A stretch of DNA of 64,000 nucleotides from Mallotus nudiflorus (lineage: Eukaryota > Streptophyta > Magnoliopsida > Malpighiales > Euphorbiaceae), in assembly GCA_947683625.1 (NCBI GenBank), contig CANTUR010001081.1:248001-312000 (forward strand), read 5' to 3'. Made by a program: the position numbers and the translations under genes. Positions 46,781 to 59,742 of the stretch are shown one piece after another. How positions within the stretch are numbered: the stretch's first letter is position 1; every line of letters begins with the position of its first letter. Below the pieces are notes generated by a model, which was given only the letters and a program-made list of their open reading frames with translations, was not told the origin of the DNA and did not search any database.

Positions 46781-48176
46781 TGTAAAAAAACAAAACCCTT
46801 ATGTTTTGAACACTCCATGCTATATGTTTAGGATCAAATTAGTTGCATTTTTAGTTAATTTTGAGATCTTTAAGGTATTTTTCATAATTTTGTTTAGTTG
46901 TACTTTTTGATTTCAAGATGCATTGGAGAAGTTTAAAGGTGTTGAACAAGTCAAAGATAAGATTTGGAAGTTAGAACAAGTCAAATCTTTAAAGAAAAAT
47001 GAAGTTTCAAAGTAATGTAGAGTTGCTTAACTATGTATGTGGGTGCACACAACCATGCCTGTATACTGAAAAGATAACATAGCCATGTGCACCCTACTGC
47101 ATAGCCACACTTACATTTCAAGGGAGACTAGTTGCACAACTGTGCGTGTGGGTGTGCACAATTGTGTAAGGTGTTATAACAACTTTTTAAATTCAAATTT
47201 TAAGCTGTTGATTTGGAGGGATTTCATGGCATTTGAATTGTAATAACCTCAAAGATGCTAGAGGTTAGGTTTATAATAAGGGAGCCTCTAAAGGAACTAA
47301 GGACATCAATCTCATCATTTTTTACATTTCTTTTCTTAAAGAATCAAAGTAGTTTTTGATTCAACTTATTTTTATGTTAATAGAGAGATTTTATTTTTGA
47401 AGATTGAGAATAAAAAACCTCATATTCTAGTTGGTTCAATAGAAAAAGGGGTTCTTTTTAATTAAACTATTTGTTATATTTACTTTTCATTGAGTGATAA
47501 TGACTGCTCTATTCTTTATACTTCATCTTCTTCTCTTTCTTTTAACATGAGTAGCTAAATAAATTTTTAGGGTTTTATTTCAATTCAACTATGTGTACAT
47601 TATTATAAAACCTAAGTTTTTAATCTTAATTCATTAGTTGTTACTAAACTTAATATCATCTTAGTTTTGATCACCCTTAGATTGAATTTATACTTTAGAA
47701 CTTGATTGAGAGATAGGTTCTATTCGATTCAAACAATAAGCTATTAGTTGCTTAATTAGTTAAGAGACATTTAAATAACTAATATTGATTAAAGTTGGAC
47801 TTAAAATTGAGTCTAAGAAATATTTAGTTAGTGAGAGCTATAAAACTTGGTCTTAATTCTACTCAATTAATTGTAGGTTTATCTGAGAGGAAAGCCTATG
47901 ATTCTATAAATGCTTTCAAAATGGATTCAGGTTAGTTTAGACTTAGATGACTAATTTATCTTAAGAGAAGGTTGAATTGAGAATAAGAACCCTAGCTTTA
48001 AATTTGATTGTTAAATTAAGTTAGATTTATTTTGCTTATTTTAATTTGATTTTTGTCCTAAAATTTTATGTTTAAATAAACAAGCACTCTTAGTATTTTA
48101 ATACTCAATTTGCAATCTCTATGGAACAATCTTAGTTTTACTACTTGCACAATTATATATGCTTACGAATTTTTCA
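46781..48176 (+). mobile_element. Athila-like LTR, about 1.4 kb
   Basis: The right end is set by a PBS at 48188. The left end (TGTAAAAAAACAAAACC) is inferred from the end of pol similarity. It contains the repeated GTGTGCACAA/GTGCACAC motifs (47030-47165) seen in Athila LTRs and a T-rich 3' half. There are no frames. Confidence 0.65.
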
Positions 48177-48187
48177 TGTTAAGTTTT

Positions 48188-48205
48188 TGGTACTATTGCC
48201 TAGGA
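48188..48205 (+). promoter_or_regulatory. Decayed Athila-type primer binding site
   Basis: TGGTACTATTGCCTAGGA compares with the Athila-type TGGCGCCGTTGCCGGGGA, with five differences. The cleaner counterpart is at 53753. Confidence 0.65.
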
Positions 48206-48699
48206 TTACCAAAATTGATATTTGTCATGAAATTTATGTTATTTGACTTAGACATTATTTTTAAGTTTTTTTGCAATTGTGGTTTTATAGGAACTTGTGT
48301 TGTTGCACACACACAATAAGAAGTATAAGAAAACAAGCAGCCTTATGACTACTACTTGATTTAGAGCTTGAAAACATAGTTTATAGAAGGAAAAAGTGAC
48401 AATCAAGTAGGATAAATGGAGGAGAAGATGAAAGAAATATGCCTCCAAGGCAACCAGCTCTTTAAAATCCATAAAATGAGTAAAATGGACATAAATGCAT
48501 AAATGACCATGCGAGATTTATGAGTCCTAATGTCGAAGGTGGCCAAACTCAATTATGAGGTCAGCGGTAGCAGCTAACAAATTCAAAATCAAGCCGACAA
48601 TGATCTAAATGATTCAAAATTCATAATTTAGTAGATTACCACATGAGGATCTAATTGTTCATATGATTTGATTATTGGACTATTGCTTGAATTTCAAAA

Positions 48700-50430
48700 A
48701 GAATGGAGTGTAGCCTGAAGCTATCCAATTAACTCTCTTTACATTTTTGCTTATGGATAGAGCTAAAAGGTGGTTTACAAGGATGCCACCCAACTCCATC
48801 AACACTTGGTAAGAGTTTTACACTACTTTCTTTAATAAGTACTTCCCACCAGTAAAAGTATTTAAAATTAGAAATGGAATCAACTCTTTTTATTAAAGAG
48901 AGGATGAAACTTTCTATGAGTGCTACGGTATTTTTAAAGATCTTTAAAGATAATGTCCACCATAATTGATACCTTAATGAGATTTGGTGCAATATTCTAA
49001 AAAGATGTTAATCCTTAAGTTCGAATGAATACTGATGCAACAGTAAGAGGAACCATCATGTCAAAAACTCATGAAGATGCCCTTGACCTTTTTGAGGAAA
49101 TGGCTAACACACAAAATCTTTGGTCTAATGAGAGGGCCATTTCAAATATAGCTAGGTCAATTGAAGTTGACAACTTAACCATATTGAATGCTAATATGGA
49201 TGCTCTATCTAAAAAGATTGACAAGTTAAGTTTTAATACAATATTTACATCATCCTTGTCATCCTCTTGTGAATTGTGTTAAGGAGGTCATCCAACAATA
49301 AAGTGTTAATTGATGTAGGGATTGTTTATGGAAAATGTCAACTATGTGAAAAATTTCAACAAAGGACAACAAAACCAAGTGCATGACAACACCTACAATC
49401 TTAGTTGGAGAAAACATTATAATTTTGTTTTGGATAAATGAAGGAAATAACCAATGGAGGCCATAAGCACCATTGGGATTTGGAGGTCAAAATGCATAAC
49501 AATCTTAACCTCATTTCCAATAAGATAAGACTTCATCTTTCAGAGCTTTATGGGAAAGTAAGATGGAAAAATTCATGGAAGTAATATAAAAAAATGAATT
49601 AAAAAAATGAAGCTTAAAAGATATTAGAGGGAAAATTTGAGCAAATACATCAAGACACTCAACTCATGTTTAGAAACTAGTCTTTTTCTATTCATAATCT
49701 AACATTGTAAGTGGAACAATTGGTGAACTCCTTATCAATAAGAAATCAAGGTGCACTACCAAGAAATATAGAGAAAAATCCAAAAGAACAGTTGAAGGCT
49801 ATTACCTTGAGAAGTGAAAAAGAGATTTAAACCCCAAAAGCAATAATGGAGTATAAAGAAAAGAAGAAGGAAGGGGAAAAAGAGGAAGATGATGAGTAGG
49901 TTAAGGTACAGAAGGAACTAGAAGTTCAAAAAGTGAAGAAAGAGAAGCCAAATTCACCACCATTACATCTTTATAAACCCCAGCTCCATATCCTTAAAGC
50001 TTGAATAAACAAAAGCATGTCTAACAATTCAGAAGATTCTTCGAAAGGTTTAAGACACTACATCAATATGCCTATTATAGAATGTCTTTCTTAAATGCCA
50101 AAATATGTAAAGTTCTTGAAGGAGCTGATTTTCAATAAAAAGAAGCTATAGGAATTTGAAACCTTCACACTCACAAAGGAGTGTAGTATAATCATCTATA
50201 ATAAATTTCATTTAAAAAGGAAGCACCTGGGGAGTCTCACTATTCCATGTTCTATTTGAAATTTAAAATTTCAAAAAGCTTTACGTCATTCAAAAGATTC
50301 AATTAATCTTATGCCCTTATCAATTTTTAGGAAATTAGGATTAGGAGAAGCACAACCCATAAACATCTGCTTGTAGCTTGTAGATAGGACAGTGAAGGAA
50401 CTAGAAGGCACAATTATTATAATGCAAATT
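48700..50430 (+). pseudogene. Athila-like gag and start of protease, degenerate
   Basis: Plus-strand pieces in order: IQLTLFTFLLMDRAKRWFTR, NKYFPPVKVFKIRNGI and REDETFYECY (48720-48930), the Athila capsid layout. A frame at 49025-49282 (IMSKTHEDALDLFEEMANTQ) ends in CELC, the start of a CELCGGxH....C zinc knuckle. QLVNSLSIRNQGALPRNIEK and ITLRSEKEI follow (49720-49830). Protease-side remnants ITLTKECSIII and INLMPLSIFRKLGLGEAQP reach 50360. Stops and frameshifts occur throughout. The element stops at about 50430, next to another Athila-like LTR, so RT and integrase are absent. Confidence 0.8.
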
Positions 50431-51748
50431 AGCATAGTTCTTTAGGGTAGTTATAGCTTAGTTTTCTTTAGTTTTAATTGTGTTTGTTTATGTTTTTATG
50501 CATTATTTCTATTTCTTTTATTTATGCTCTTATATTAATTTACGTTTTATAGGTTTTTTTATACTTAATTCATGCATGGAAGTGTATTTGCATTGATGAG
50601 AATGAAGTATAAGGCATGATAAGTTAAAAAGAGGCTCTAGAAAGGGGTGTCGACTCGACACATTGCTGCCGAGTCGTGATAGTAAGTCTTGGTGCCAATT
50701 TTTCATATTGTGTTGAGTCATCACCAACCATAGAATGAAGTCAGAGATCATGTTGACTCATCACGCCCATGTCGAGTCATGATAGAGACATCCTGTACCA
50801 AGTCTGCATAGTGGTGCCGACTTGTCCCTTACACCTCTTCAACCCACCTTTTGGTTTGTACACCTATTTGAAGAGGCAGGAATTGTAGTTCCAAAAAGCT
50901 TATAAATACATGAAATTAGCTCTATTTTAGGATGAAAAAAACATTAGTTATTATCTAGAAAATATTAGTATCAATTGTGAGTTTTATTTATTGAAGTATC
51001 AAGTGTTAAAAGACGTAGCCAAAAGTTTAAAGAAGAAGACTATTGGATATCAAGTGATTTCTAGAAGAAGTAGTGAAGGGTTTATTAATTTAATCTTTTC
51101 CCTTTTCTTTTCTACTTAGTTACTTAATGTTACAAATTCTTCCTTATTGTTCTTTAACTTTATTCATTATGTATTTTGGCTAAGTCTTTGTATGTAGAAC
51201 TACAATGATGAATTAATCTATGAACTACATTTTTATCTTCTATAATTCATGGTTGATTCAATTTAAATTGAGTTTTGAATTATGTTATGTTTGCTTAATC
51301 ACTATATATAACTTGTTAATCAATTGTTCACAATGAGAATTGGGACATTTTAGTGAAAATACAATTGAAACTACTTAGAGGTTAGAATTATACTTGGAGA
51401 CAAGAAATTCACTTTAAGGGGATAAAGAATTTGCATAGAACCTGATGGTTTTTATTTATCTCTGCAATTTCATGAGAGTGTGTATGGACTTTAAATGAAA
51501 ATACCCTTAATTGACAATAAGAGTTACTTTTAAGGATCATTGGCTTTATTCTCCAATCAATACATGTAATTTTGTATATTGTTAACTTTTATAGTTCTTG
51601 ATTAATTATGAATTGTAATTCTAACATACATTGCCTAAAATCATTATTAGTATAATCAGTTTAATTAGTTATGAGATACCATCTCTTATGTGTGATATGT
51701 CTTCTCACTTTTTGCTTTTTGATAGTGATATGTTTTTATGGGACATTA

Positions 51749-53561
51749 TGTGGGTCTTTCTACTTCCAAGGGACATGGAAACTTTATTGAATAGGGAAAA
51801 ATGATTGGTCTTGGGGGATGAGATGCTTTAAATTTTGTGGAGTCACCACCCGATTTTTAAAAAATCGAGAAAAGAAAAGGACAACATCAGGTCACTCAAC
51901 AAGTATTGTCCCCAGTAGAGATTTTCAGGTTTAGGGGATCATGTCTACTTTTTGACTATTTCTCATTATATGATATTTGATGTATAGCTACTGTAATACC
52001 CTAGTTTTGGTAATGACAGTTTGTATAGCATTCACACCGTACATCAAATAGTGGCAGCTAATAAAGCTAGAAATATTATTACATCACTTTCTAAATAAAA
52101 TACAGATGAAAAGGAAAAGATTATATAAAAGTAAATATAATATGATTGATCTGCAAGAGTAACATAACCATTAACAAAACTTGCTCGATTTCATGAATAA
52201 TAGGATGATCATACATTCTTGCAGTGATTATTTATGCTATGATGATATATGATAATAATATAAAGGATGCATGAGGTCATCACTAGATCGAGAGCATGAT
52301 GACTCAATGCTAGGATATGAAAATTTCACATTAGTGGTATTTACAATCTGATTTCATGATTTCAAAAATAGAGGATGCAAAATGATGATATGAAACGAGC
52401 ATAATAAAGCATATATTATTCACATAGCATGCAAGATTGCCTGTCTCATCACATAAGCACAATAGTATTCCTAAATGCTGGTGACAGTAAAATAAAATGC
52501 AATGTGATAAAATAAACATGCTAAAATAATTACGTGGTCCTCATACTCGACTGAGCTCGTGTGGGTTTTGATGCTTTAGCTTTGAGTGATTATTAAGCTT
52601 TCCTCATCGAGAGGTTCAATATGACAATATAATGATGCTAGATTGTATACCTTTAAAGTGTGCATTGACAAAGGTGAGGCTTGGTTTGGTGGAAAAGGGA
52701 TTTAACAACCTAAGGGAAAGTCTGTGGGAGAGCAAAATCTATTTGGAAAGGGATTTCCAGCGCCTTCAATCAAACTGATTTTTTTAGTGTGTGCGCATTT
52801 CCACTTGCTCCCCCTTCCAAAATGGGGTGTGAAAGGGTCTATTTATAGGGAAAATTGGTTAGAATAGGGTGGTGGGGGCATGGTTGCATGTGCATATCGA
52901 GAATTATATGAGTGGCCATGCTAAGTGCACATGGTTATCCACAGTGTATGCGTGGTTATGTAGGTGGGTGGCCATGAATGCATGTGTGCACTTCCACACG
53001 CACTTTGACACTTAACGCATATGTCCTAGGTTTTATGCACGCTCTTCTGAGGTTGGTTTCAAGGGTTTTTAGGTCTTTCAAATGCATTTTTGGAGTTTAT
53101 TTTGCCAAATTAGGCCTCAATTTTTGCAAATGACACCTAGGGGCTTTTATGCGCACTTTTAAGCGACACACACCGATACTCGGGTTGTGTTAGACCATTT
53201 TAGGACCACTTCCAAAGGTTTTGGACATTCAAACGTGTTTCTGAAGTCTGATTTATCAAAATCAATTTTCATTTTTTGACGAAGTTGGGTCCCGATCTAG
53301 AAAAATGCACACCGACCCAACGAGCTGAGTAATTTGAAAGGAGTTTTCTCAAAATAAACCTCTCATTATTATGATAATTTGTATTTCACAAGGTTGGAGC
53401 ATAGCTTAATGGCTCGATGATCCATTTTGCACATTGGTGGGGTCGGTTAGGTTTTCAAGGTTGCACACTTCAGAGGTCTTATAAACAAGCAGACTCTAGT
53501 CATCTCTGGATTTATTTCATCATTGGACCTTTTTGGGGGTAGTCAAATTTGAGGTATGACA
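51749..53561 (-). mobile_element. Tat-like LTR plus PBS, truncated element
   Basis: The minus-strand LTR starts TGTCATACCTCAAATTTGAC (53561) and ends before 51849. It is followed by the tRNA-Arg-type PBS TGGTGACTCCACAAAATT (51831-51848) and about 80 bp of leader. The TATA box is TATAAATA (52840-52847). The whole stretch except the upper 500 bp is repeated at 57757-59045. There is no coding sequence, so this is not a simple solo LTR but an LTR with a stub of internal sequence. Confidence 0.7.
51831..51848 (-). promoter_or_regulatory. Primer binding site, tRNA-Arg type
   Basis: TGGTGACTCCACAAAATT on the minus strand. The matching site in the second copy is TGGCGACTCCATA (57851-57863). Confidence 0.6.
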
Positions 53562-53752
53562 TTAGTGTATTTGGTAATTAGTAACTTTAAGTTATTTAGA
53601 AAAAATTAATATTATTTCAATATAATTTGCCTATCCATCAGAGTATTTATCCAGTTAATACAAAATTTAATCTGAATTCCCTATTGTTCAACACCCTACT
53701 TACTTTATACTTAGTCTTAAGACTAGGGTTTAATTTGACCAGCATCAAAGTG

Positions 53753-53770
53753 TGGCGTCATTATTGGGGA
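53753..53770 (+). promoter_or_regulatory. Athila-type primer binding site
   Basis: TGGCGTCATTATTGGGGA, followed by ACTTG, compares with TGGCGCCGTTGCCGGGGA. It lies 5 bp after the LTR end CAGCATCA. Confidence 0.8.
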
Positions 53771-53928
53771 ACTTGTTTAGTGATTTTTATTAACTTATGG
53801 CAAAGAAAACTTATTTTAGGCTTTAATTTTGTATTAGTTTTTATAATTTATTATTTACTTAATTATGTTTATTATAAGTTGTTTTATAATTTATTGATTG
53901 GTTTTTATTTTTGCTCTACATTATGCTT

Positions 53929-56900
53929 ACTAGAAGTGCTAGTGATAATACTCTTAACTTTGATCCTAAAATTGAATTGACTTTACATGATTTCGTAGGG
54001 AGCAAAGACATAGAAGAGTGAATCAAAGGGAATTGAATAATATGGCTAAACTAAAAAGAAGAACATTAGGCCATTTTTCCATGCTCGACATCTTAGGTAG
54101 TTTCAGTAGGATAGTGGCCTTAACCATTTCTAAAAATAACTTTTAAATTAAGCCAAGTATTATCCAAATAGTGCATAACAATTAGTTTAGGGCCTATAAG
54201 GGGAGGACCTTTATGCTCACATATTAACTTTCCTAAATGTGTATGTAACTTTCAAAATAAATGGTGTGACCGATGATGCAATAAGGCTTAGACTTTTCCT
54301 ATTTTTTTATTAAGGATAAAGCACAACTTTGGCTTGCTACTTTGCCAAGTGAATCAATGTTATGACCAATTGAAGTAAGCATTTCTCCACAAATATTTTC
54401 CACCACATAAGACATCCAAGTTTTACAATGAGATTACAATATTTAAGCAAAATGGAAGTGAGACAATCTATGTAGCTTAGGAGAGGCAATGCCCATATAA
54501 TGGTTTGTCAGATTAGATGATCCCTTAAATTTTCTATAATAGGTTGACAGATAAGAATAGGAATATTGTTAATATAGCTTCTACTGAAAAATGGATGGAT
54601 AAAACGACTAAATAGGCTATTATTTTGCTTGAAGAACTTACATTTCAAGGGTATATAGGTGACAAATCAATAATGGCAAGAGCAAAAGGAGTTTTGGAGC
54701 TTAGCACTATTAATCTATTGAATGCAAAGGTAGATGCTCTCATCAAATTGGTACGTAAAACTCAAATTAATTCTATAGAAAGTGCTAATGTTGTTTGTGA
54801 GTTTTGTGGAGGATCTCATTCATATTCTCAATGTAATGTGAGTTCTAATAAGGATGTGAGTTATGTGCAAGGAGAATTTAATCACAGAATAGGGCTTAAC
54901 TCCAGTACTTATAACCCTCTATAGAGAAACCCACCCGAATTCTATTAGTCAAATCCATCCTCTCAATTAAACCTTCTATTTAACCTTAAAACCCATTTGG
55001 ATTTGCTATGAAACAACAAACCTCCAATCCTACCCATCCTCAACCTAACCTTGAAATTCTTATGGAGCAATTTTTCAACCAATAAGTGACCATTAATAAA
55101 CAAAATAAGGAGCAACTTAAGCAACGAAACTCTAAATTTGAACAGCTCGATACTCACAACCATATCCTTGAGACTTAAATTGTCTAACAAGCCTCCTCCT
55201 CCAATATTAAACCATTGGGGAAGCTTCCTAGCCAACCAAAGTTTGTACTGAAAGAGACTTGCCAAGTAATTACTTTGAGGAGTGGTAAAGAGGTTGAAAA
55301 GGTTATTAGTAAAAATAAAAAAGTGGTTGATGATGATGATAGGGTAGAAATTAAAGATGTGGATGTTAGTAAAAAAGATGATATTGAGAGTGTAAAGAAG
55401 GGTAAAAAGGAAGATGTCATACCATCCAAGGATGATGAACCTAAAGTGGATTTTAAAAAACTTCCTTTTCCTCGAAGGTTCATAAGGCATAGCTTGGATA
55501 AACAGTTTGGCAAATTCCATAATTCCCTCAAGGAAATTACCATTACCATACGATTTATGGATGCCATTAGAGATATGCTAGCATGTGGTAAATTTCTGAA
55601 GGATATCATTGGTCATAAGAACAAACTTGAAGATTATAGGCTAGTTTCTCTTATTGAAAAATCTAAGGGCTATGTATTCCAAATCTCCAATAAAGCTTAA
55701 GGATCCCAGTTGCTTTATGGTTCCTTGTGTAATTGGAGATACTCATTTTGACAAAGCTTTATGTGATATTGGTGCTAGTATTAACCTTATGCCTTACTCA
55801 ATTTATAAAAGGCTAGATTTGGAAGAAATTAAGCCTATACATATGTATCTTTCCATGGTGGAAAAATCTATTACTTATCCACTAGGAATTCTTGAAAATG
55901 TGCCAACTAATGGGGAAGTTTATAATACCAGTTGATTTTGTTATGATGGATATGAAGGAAGATCTTAAAATCCCTATCTTATTTAAGACCATTTTTTATG
56001 ATAGTAAGGGCAATTATTGATATGACAAGAGGGAAAATTACATTAGAAGTGGACAATAAGCATATGGAATTTGATGTGTTTAAGATGATGAAGTTTACTC
56101 CAATGGAAGTGGCAAATAGAATTGACTCTGTTTATATCATAGATGAATGAATCAATGAGTTGATACATGGATGTTTAAGGCAAGACTATATTAAGCCATA
56201 CATGGCACAAGATGCTATTATGGGGCTCTTAAAACAAACTTCACATCTTAATCCTTATAGGACCTTAAGTTTTGAGTCTTTACGGAGGGACGATGATATG
56301 AAATCTACTTTACCAAATGAAGAAGTAAAGCTAGAACTCAAACCTTTACCATTAAATCTAAAATACACATTTCTTAACTCTAACTTTAAGTTCCTTTTGT
56401 TGTGAATTCATCTTTATCTAGTAATAATGTTGATGCTTAACATGATGTGTTGCTTAGTCATAAAAGTGCCATTGGTTATTTTATAAATGATTTGAAGGGT
56501 ATTAGCCCTAATGTGTGTATGCATAGACATCCTCTTAGAGGATAATGTTAAGCCTTCCATTGAAGGTCAAAGGTTGCTAAATCCCACTCTCCAAGAGGTG
56601 GTGAGAAAGGAAGTAATGAAGTTGCTTGATAATGGAATCATAAATTCCATTAGTGATAGTAAATGAGTGAGCCCCATTTAAGTTATTCGAAAGAAGGGTG
56701 GCTTAACTGTTGTTAAGAATAAAGCTAATGACTTAATACCCACTAGAATTATCACGGTATGATGTATGTGTAGTGACTATATGAAGTAAAATAAAGAAAC
56801 TAGGAAAGATCATTTTCCATTGCCTTTTATTGAGCAAGTTCTTGCAAATTTTTATTATTTCTGTTACTTATATGGACTAAGTAGATTTTATCAAATTCCT

Positions 56901-57700
56901 ATTCATCCTAAGGACTAAGTTAAAACTACCTTTGCATGTCTGTATGGTACTTTTGCTTTTAGGTGTATGCCTTTTAGGTTATGCAATGCACTTGCAATTT
57001 CAAAGATGCATGTTTTCAATATTTAGCGATTTAGTTGATGATTATGTAGAGGTTTTCATGGATGACTTTAGTATGTATGGTACTAATTTTTCCCATTCTC
57101 TAGACAATCTTTCTAAAGTCCTTAATAGGTGTTTTGAGCATGGATTGGTCTTGAATTAGGAAAAGTGCCAGTTCATGGCACAAGAAGGAATCATTATTGG
57201 ACACTCAGTATTAAAAAGAGGCATTGAATTTGATAGAGCAAAGATAGAAGTGAATGTTAATTTTCCACCCTTAAAGTGTGTTAAAGATATAAAAAGCTTT
57301 CTTTGATATATGGTTTTTATCGAATATTTATCAAAGACTTTTCCAAGATAGCAAAGCCATTATGCAAATTACTTCATAAGGATGTTGTTTTTAAGTTTGA
57401 TGAGGCATGTATTGACGCATTTGAAGATTTGAAGAGGGCTCTTATTTCAGCACCTATTTTTTAGCCACCTAATTGGGGGCAACCATTTGAGATTATGTGT
57501 GATGTAAGTAATTTTATGATAGGGGCTGTTTTGGGTCAAAGGAAAGAAGGTAAGCCATATGTGATCTACAATGCCAACAAATTGCTTGATAAGGCTCAAA
57601 TTAACCATACCACTATGGAGAAGGAGTTACTTACTATTGTTTATGCATTTGACAAATTTAAAGTATATCTTATGGGTAGAAGGTGATTGTGTCTTCAGAC
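53929..57700 (+). pseudogene. Athila-like gag-pol, degenerate, truncated in RNase H
   Basis: Gag starts MLTRSASDNTLNFDPKIELT (53929). The zinc knuckle is CEFCGGSHSYSQC (about 54795-54835, within 54625-54924). A 161-residue frame at 55215-55700 (ETCQVITLRSGKEVEKV, KLPFPRRFIRHSLDKQF) leads to protease (CVIGDTHFDKALCDIGASIN, 55654-55935), with DIGAS in place of D-[ST]-G. The pre-RT segment LELKPLPLNLKYTFLNSNFK (56160-56405) follows. RT reads MPFRLCNALA and VEVFMDDFSMYG (56932-57159). RNase H reads GQPFEIMCDVSNFMIGAVLG and MEKELLTIVYAFDKF (57495-57686). It then runs VIVSSDHAAV with frameshifts and stops. Integrase and 3' LTR are missing. It is the best-preserved pol in the window, but it has many stops. 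Confidence 0.88.
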
Positions 57701-57756
57701 CATGCTGCTGTGAGCGACCATCACTTTTGTTGAGGTTTTTTTATCACTTTGTTAGG

Positions 57757-59045
57757 TAGTGTAGTGGGTCTTTCCATTTCTGAGGGATATGACAACTTTA
57801 CCGAATAAGGACAAGTGATTGGTCTCGAGGGGATGGGATGTTTTTTATTTTATGGAGTCGCCACCCGATTTTAAGAAAATTAAGAAAAGAAATCAACAAC
57901 ATCGGGTCACTCAGTGAGTATTGTCCCTAATAGAGATTTTTTGAGTTTGGGGGATTGCATCTAATCTTTTACTATTTCTCATTATACGATACTCTATAAA
58001 TAGCTATCACAACACCCTAGTTTTGGTAATGACAGTTTATATAGCATTCACATAGTACATCAGATAGTATAGGATAATAAAGCTGAAAATTTTATTATAT
58101 TGCTTTCCTAATTAAACACATATAAAAAAGAAAAGATTGTGAAAAGTAAATCTAATATGATTGATCTATAAGGATAACACAAACATTTACATAGCTTACT
58201 TAATGAATGATAGGATGATCATGCTTGTGGTGATTATTTATGCTATGATGATGAATGATGATAATATAAAGGATGCATTAGGTCATCACTGGACCGAAAG
58301 CATGATGACTCTATTCTGGGACATGAACTTTTTTCACGTTATTGATTTTTACGGTGTGATTTCATAATTTTAGAAATAGAGGATGCAGAATGATGATGTG
58401 AAATGAGCATAATAAAACATATATTATTCACATAGCATGCAAGATTGCCAATCTCATCACATAAGCATAACAATATTCCTAAATGTTGGTGACAGTAAAA
58501 TAAAATGCAAAGCAGTAAAACAAATGTGCTAAAATGATTATATGGTCCTCAAACTTGACTAAGTTTATGTGAGCTTTGAAGCTTTAGCTTCGAGAGATTA
58601 TCAAGTTTTCCTTGTCAAAAGGTTCAAAATGATAGCAGAATGACGCTAGATTGTACACCTCTGAAGCATGCTTTGACAAAGATGAGGTTAGGTTTGGTGG
58701 AAAAAAGGATTTAACAACCTAAGGAAAAGTTTGTGGGAGAGCAAAAACTATATGGAGGGATTTCTCGTACCTTCGATCAAACTAACTTTTGAGTGTGTGT
58801 GTCTTCACTTGCTTCCCTCTTAAAAAATAGGGAGTAAATGGGTCTATTTATAGGAAACAATGTGTAGAATGGGGTGATGCAAGCATGATCACATGCATAT
58901 AAGGGAATTTTTATGCATGGCCACATCAAGTGTGCATGACCACGTATAGTGTGCGCATGATTAGGTGCTTGGTGAGTGGCCACGTACGAATGTGTGTGTT
59001 TGTAGCATGATTCAAGTCTTTTATGGGACTTTTGAGTCGGGATGG
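57757..59045 (-). mobile_element. Second copy of the Tat-like LTR/PBS unit, 5'-truncated
   Basis: It repeats 51749 to about 53020 in the same orientation: GGGTCTTTCC..., the PBS complement TATGGAGTCGCCA (57851-57863), GCATGATGACTC (about 58300), TATA box TATAAATA (58845-58852) and GGCCACGTACGAATG (about 58978). The PBS-to-TATA distance is 982 bp, against 991 bp in the other copy. The U3 start (TGTCATACC) is absent because similarity stops near 59045. Confidence 0.7.
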
Positions 59046-59329
59046 GAAACATATTATTTTGTCTTTTTAGTTGAGGCGGTTACATCCTTAGTACTTGTAT
59101 ATGTACTTTTGCCTCAGAGATGGGCGTTTGACAATGAACCCTATGCCAGAGATGCGCTGATTTAGAGATGCACATCTATATTCAGATCCTATGAGAGGGT
59201 TGTTAGATGGAGGACTTGAGTTATTTTTTAACAATATTTGCTTGAAAATTTGATCTTCAAAGAATAAAAAGTCGACATTATTATTTTTTATATTTTTTTT
59301 TACTTTTTGAGTTATTTGTGAAAACTTCC
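59046..59329. other. Unassigned sequence between element and duplicate edge
   Basis: The + strand carries a short frame ending QRWAFDNEPYARDALI (about 59110-59165) that I do not recognise. The remainder is AT-rich. CBL-segment similarity starts at about 59330. Confidence 0.3.
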
Positions 59330-59742
59330 CTATTTTTAAACCATTGATCAACCTTAAATTCATTTTTTCCTTTATTTCATATCTCAAATTTACTGTCCAT
59401 ATACAACACCAAGCACATAAGTCAAAAGCTATTCGAACTTAAAGATCAAGTTTTTAGGTGTCTTTCCAGAAACAGATCTACATCTGTAACAAAACTTTAC
59501 ATTTCTTATAATTACAATCCAAAATATACATTTTATAAATATATCTTACCACAAAATATATGCTATGCACTTATGCAAATATGGACTGAACTTATTAGCC
59601 GCATTATGATTCAAGCCCTTGCAGTAATACTACAAAAATAAAAATAGTGCTGATTCCAACGCTCTTGAGGCGAGCTCATTCAGAAGTACACAATAATGAG
59701 GCATGACATAATCGACTTTCGCTTTTCCATGTATATTTAAGT
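59330..59742 (-). other. 3' flank / probable 3' UTR of CBL8-like copy 2
   Basis: Aligns with 28960-29399 below copy 1, with small indels. No coding signal. Confidence 0.55.

Larger units (their letters stand above)
50440..53747 (+). mobile_element. Athila-like LTR interrupted by a Tat-like element
   Basis: Two pieces, 50440-51745 and 53562-53747, flank a minus-strand insertion. The first contains TCGACTCG/CCGAGTCGTGA motifs (50645-50800), a TATA box (TATAAATA, 50901-50908) and T-rich U5-like sequence (TGGCTAAGTCTTTGTATGTA, about 51178). The second ends CAGCATCA at 53747, 5 bp before a well-preserved PBS. The left edge is estimated from the end of protease similarity. Confidence 0.6.

Noticed and set aside
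53627..53980. 117-residue plus-strand frame as a membrane protein gene
   Set aside because: It spans the Athila LTR end, PBS and leader; the hydrophobicity comes from T-rich sequence.
54963..55609. Minus-strand frames of 141-185 residues over the Athila region
   Set aside because: They overlap the plus-strand Athila gag/protease frame that has clear family motifs; the minus frames are low-complexity shadows.
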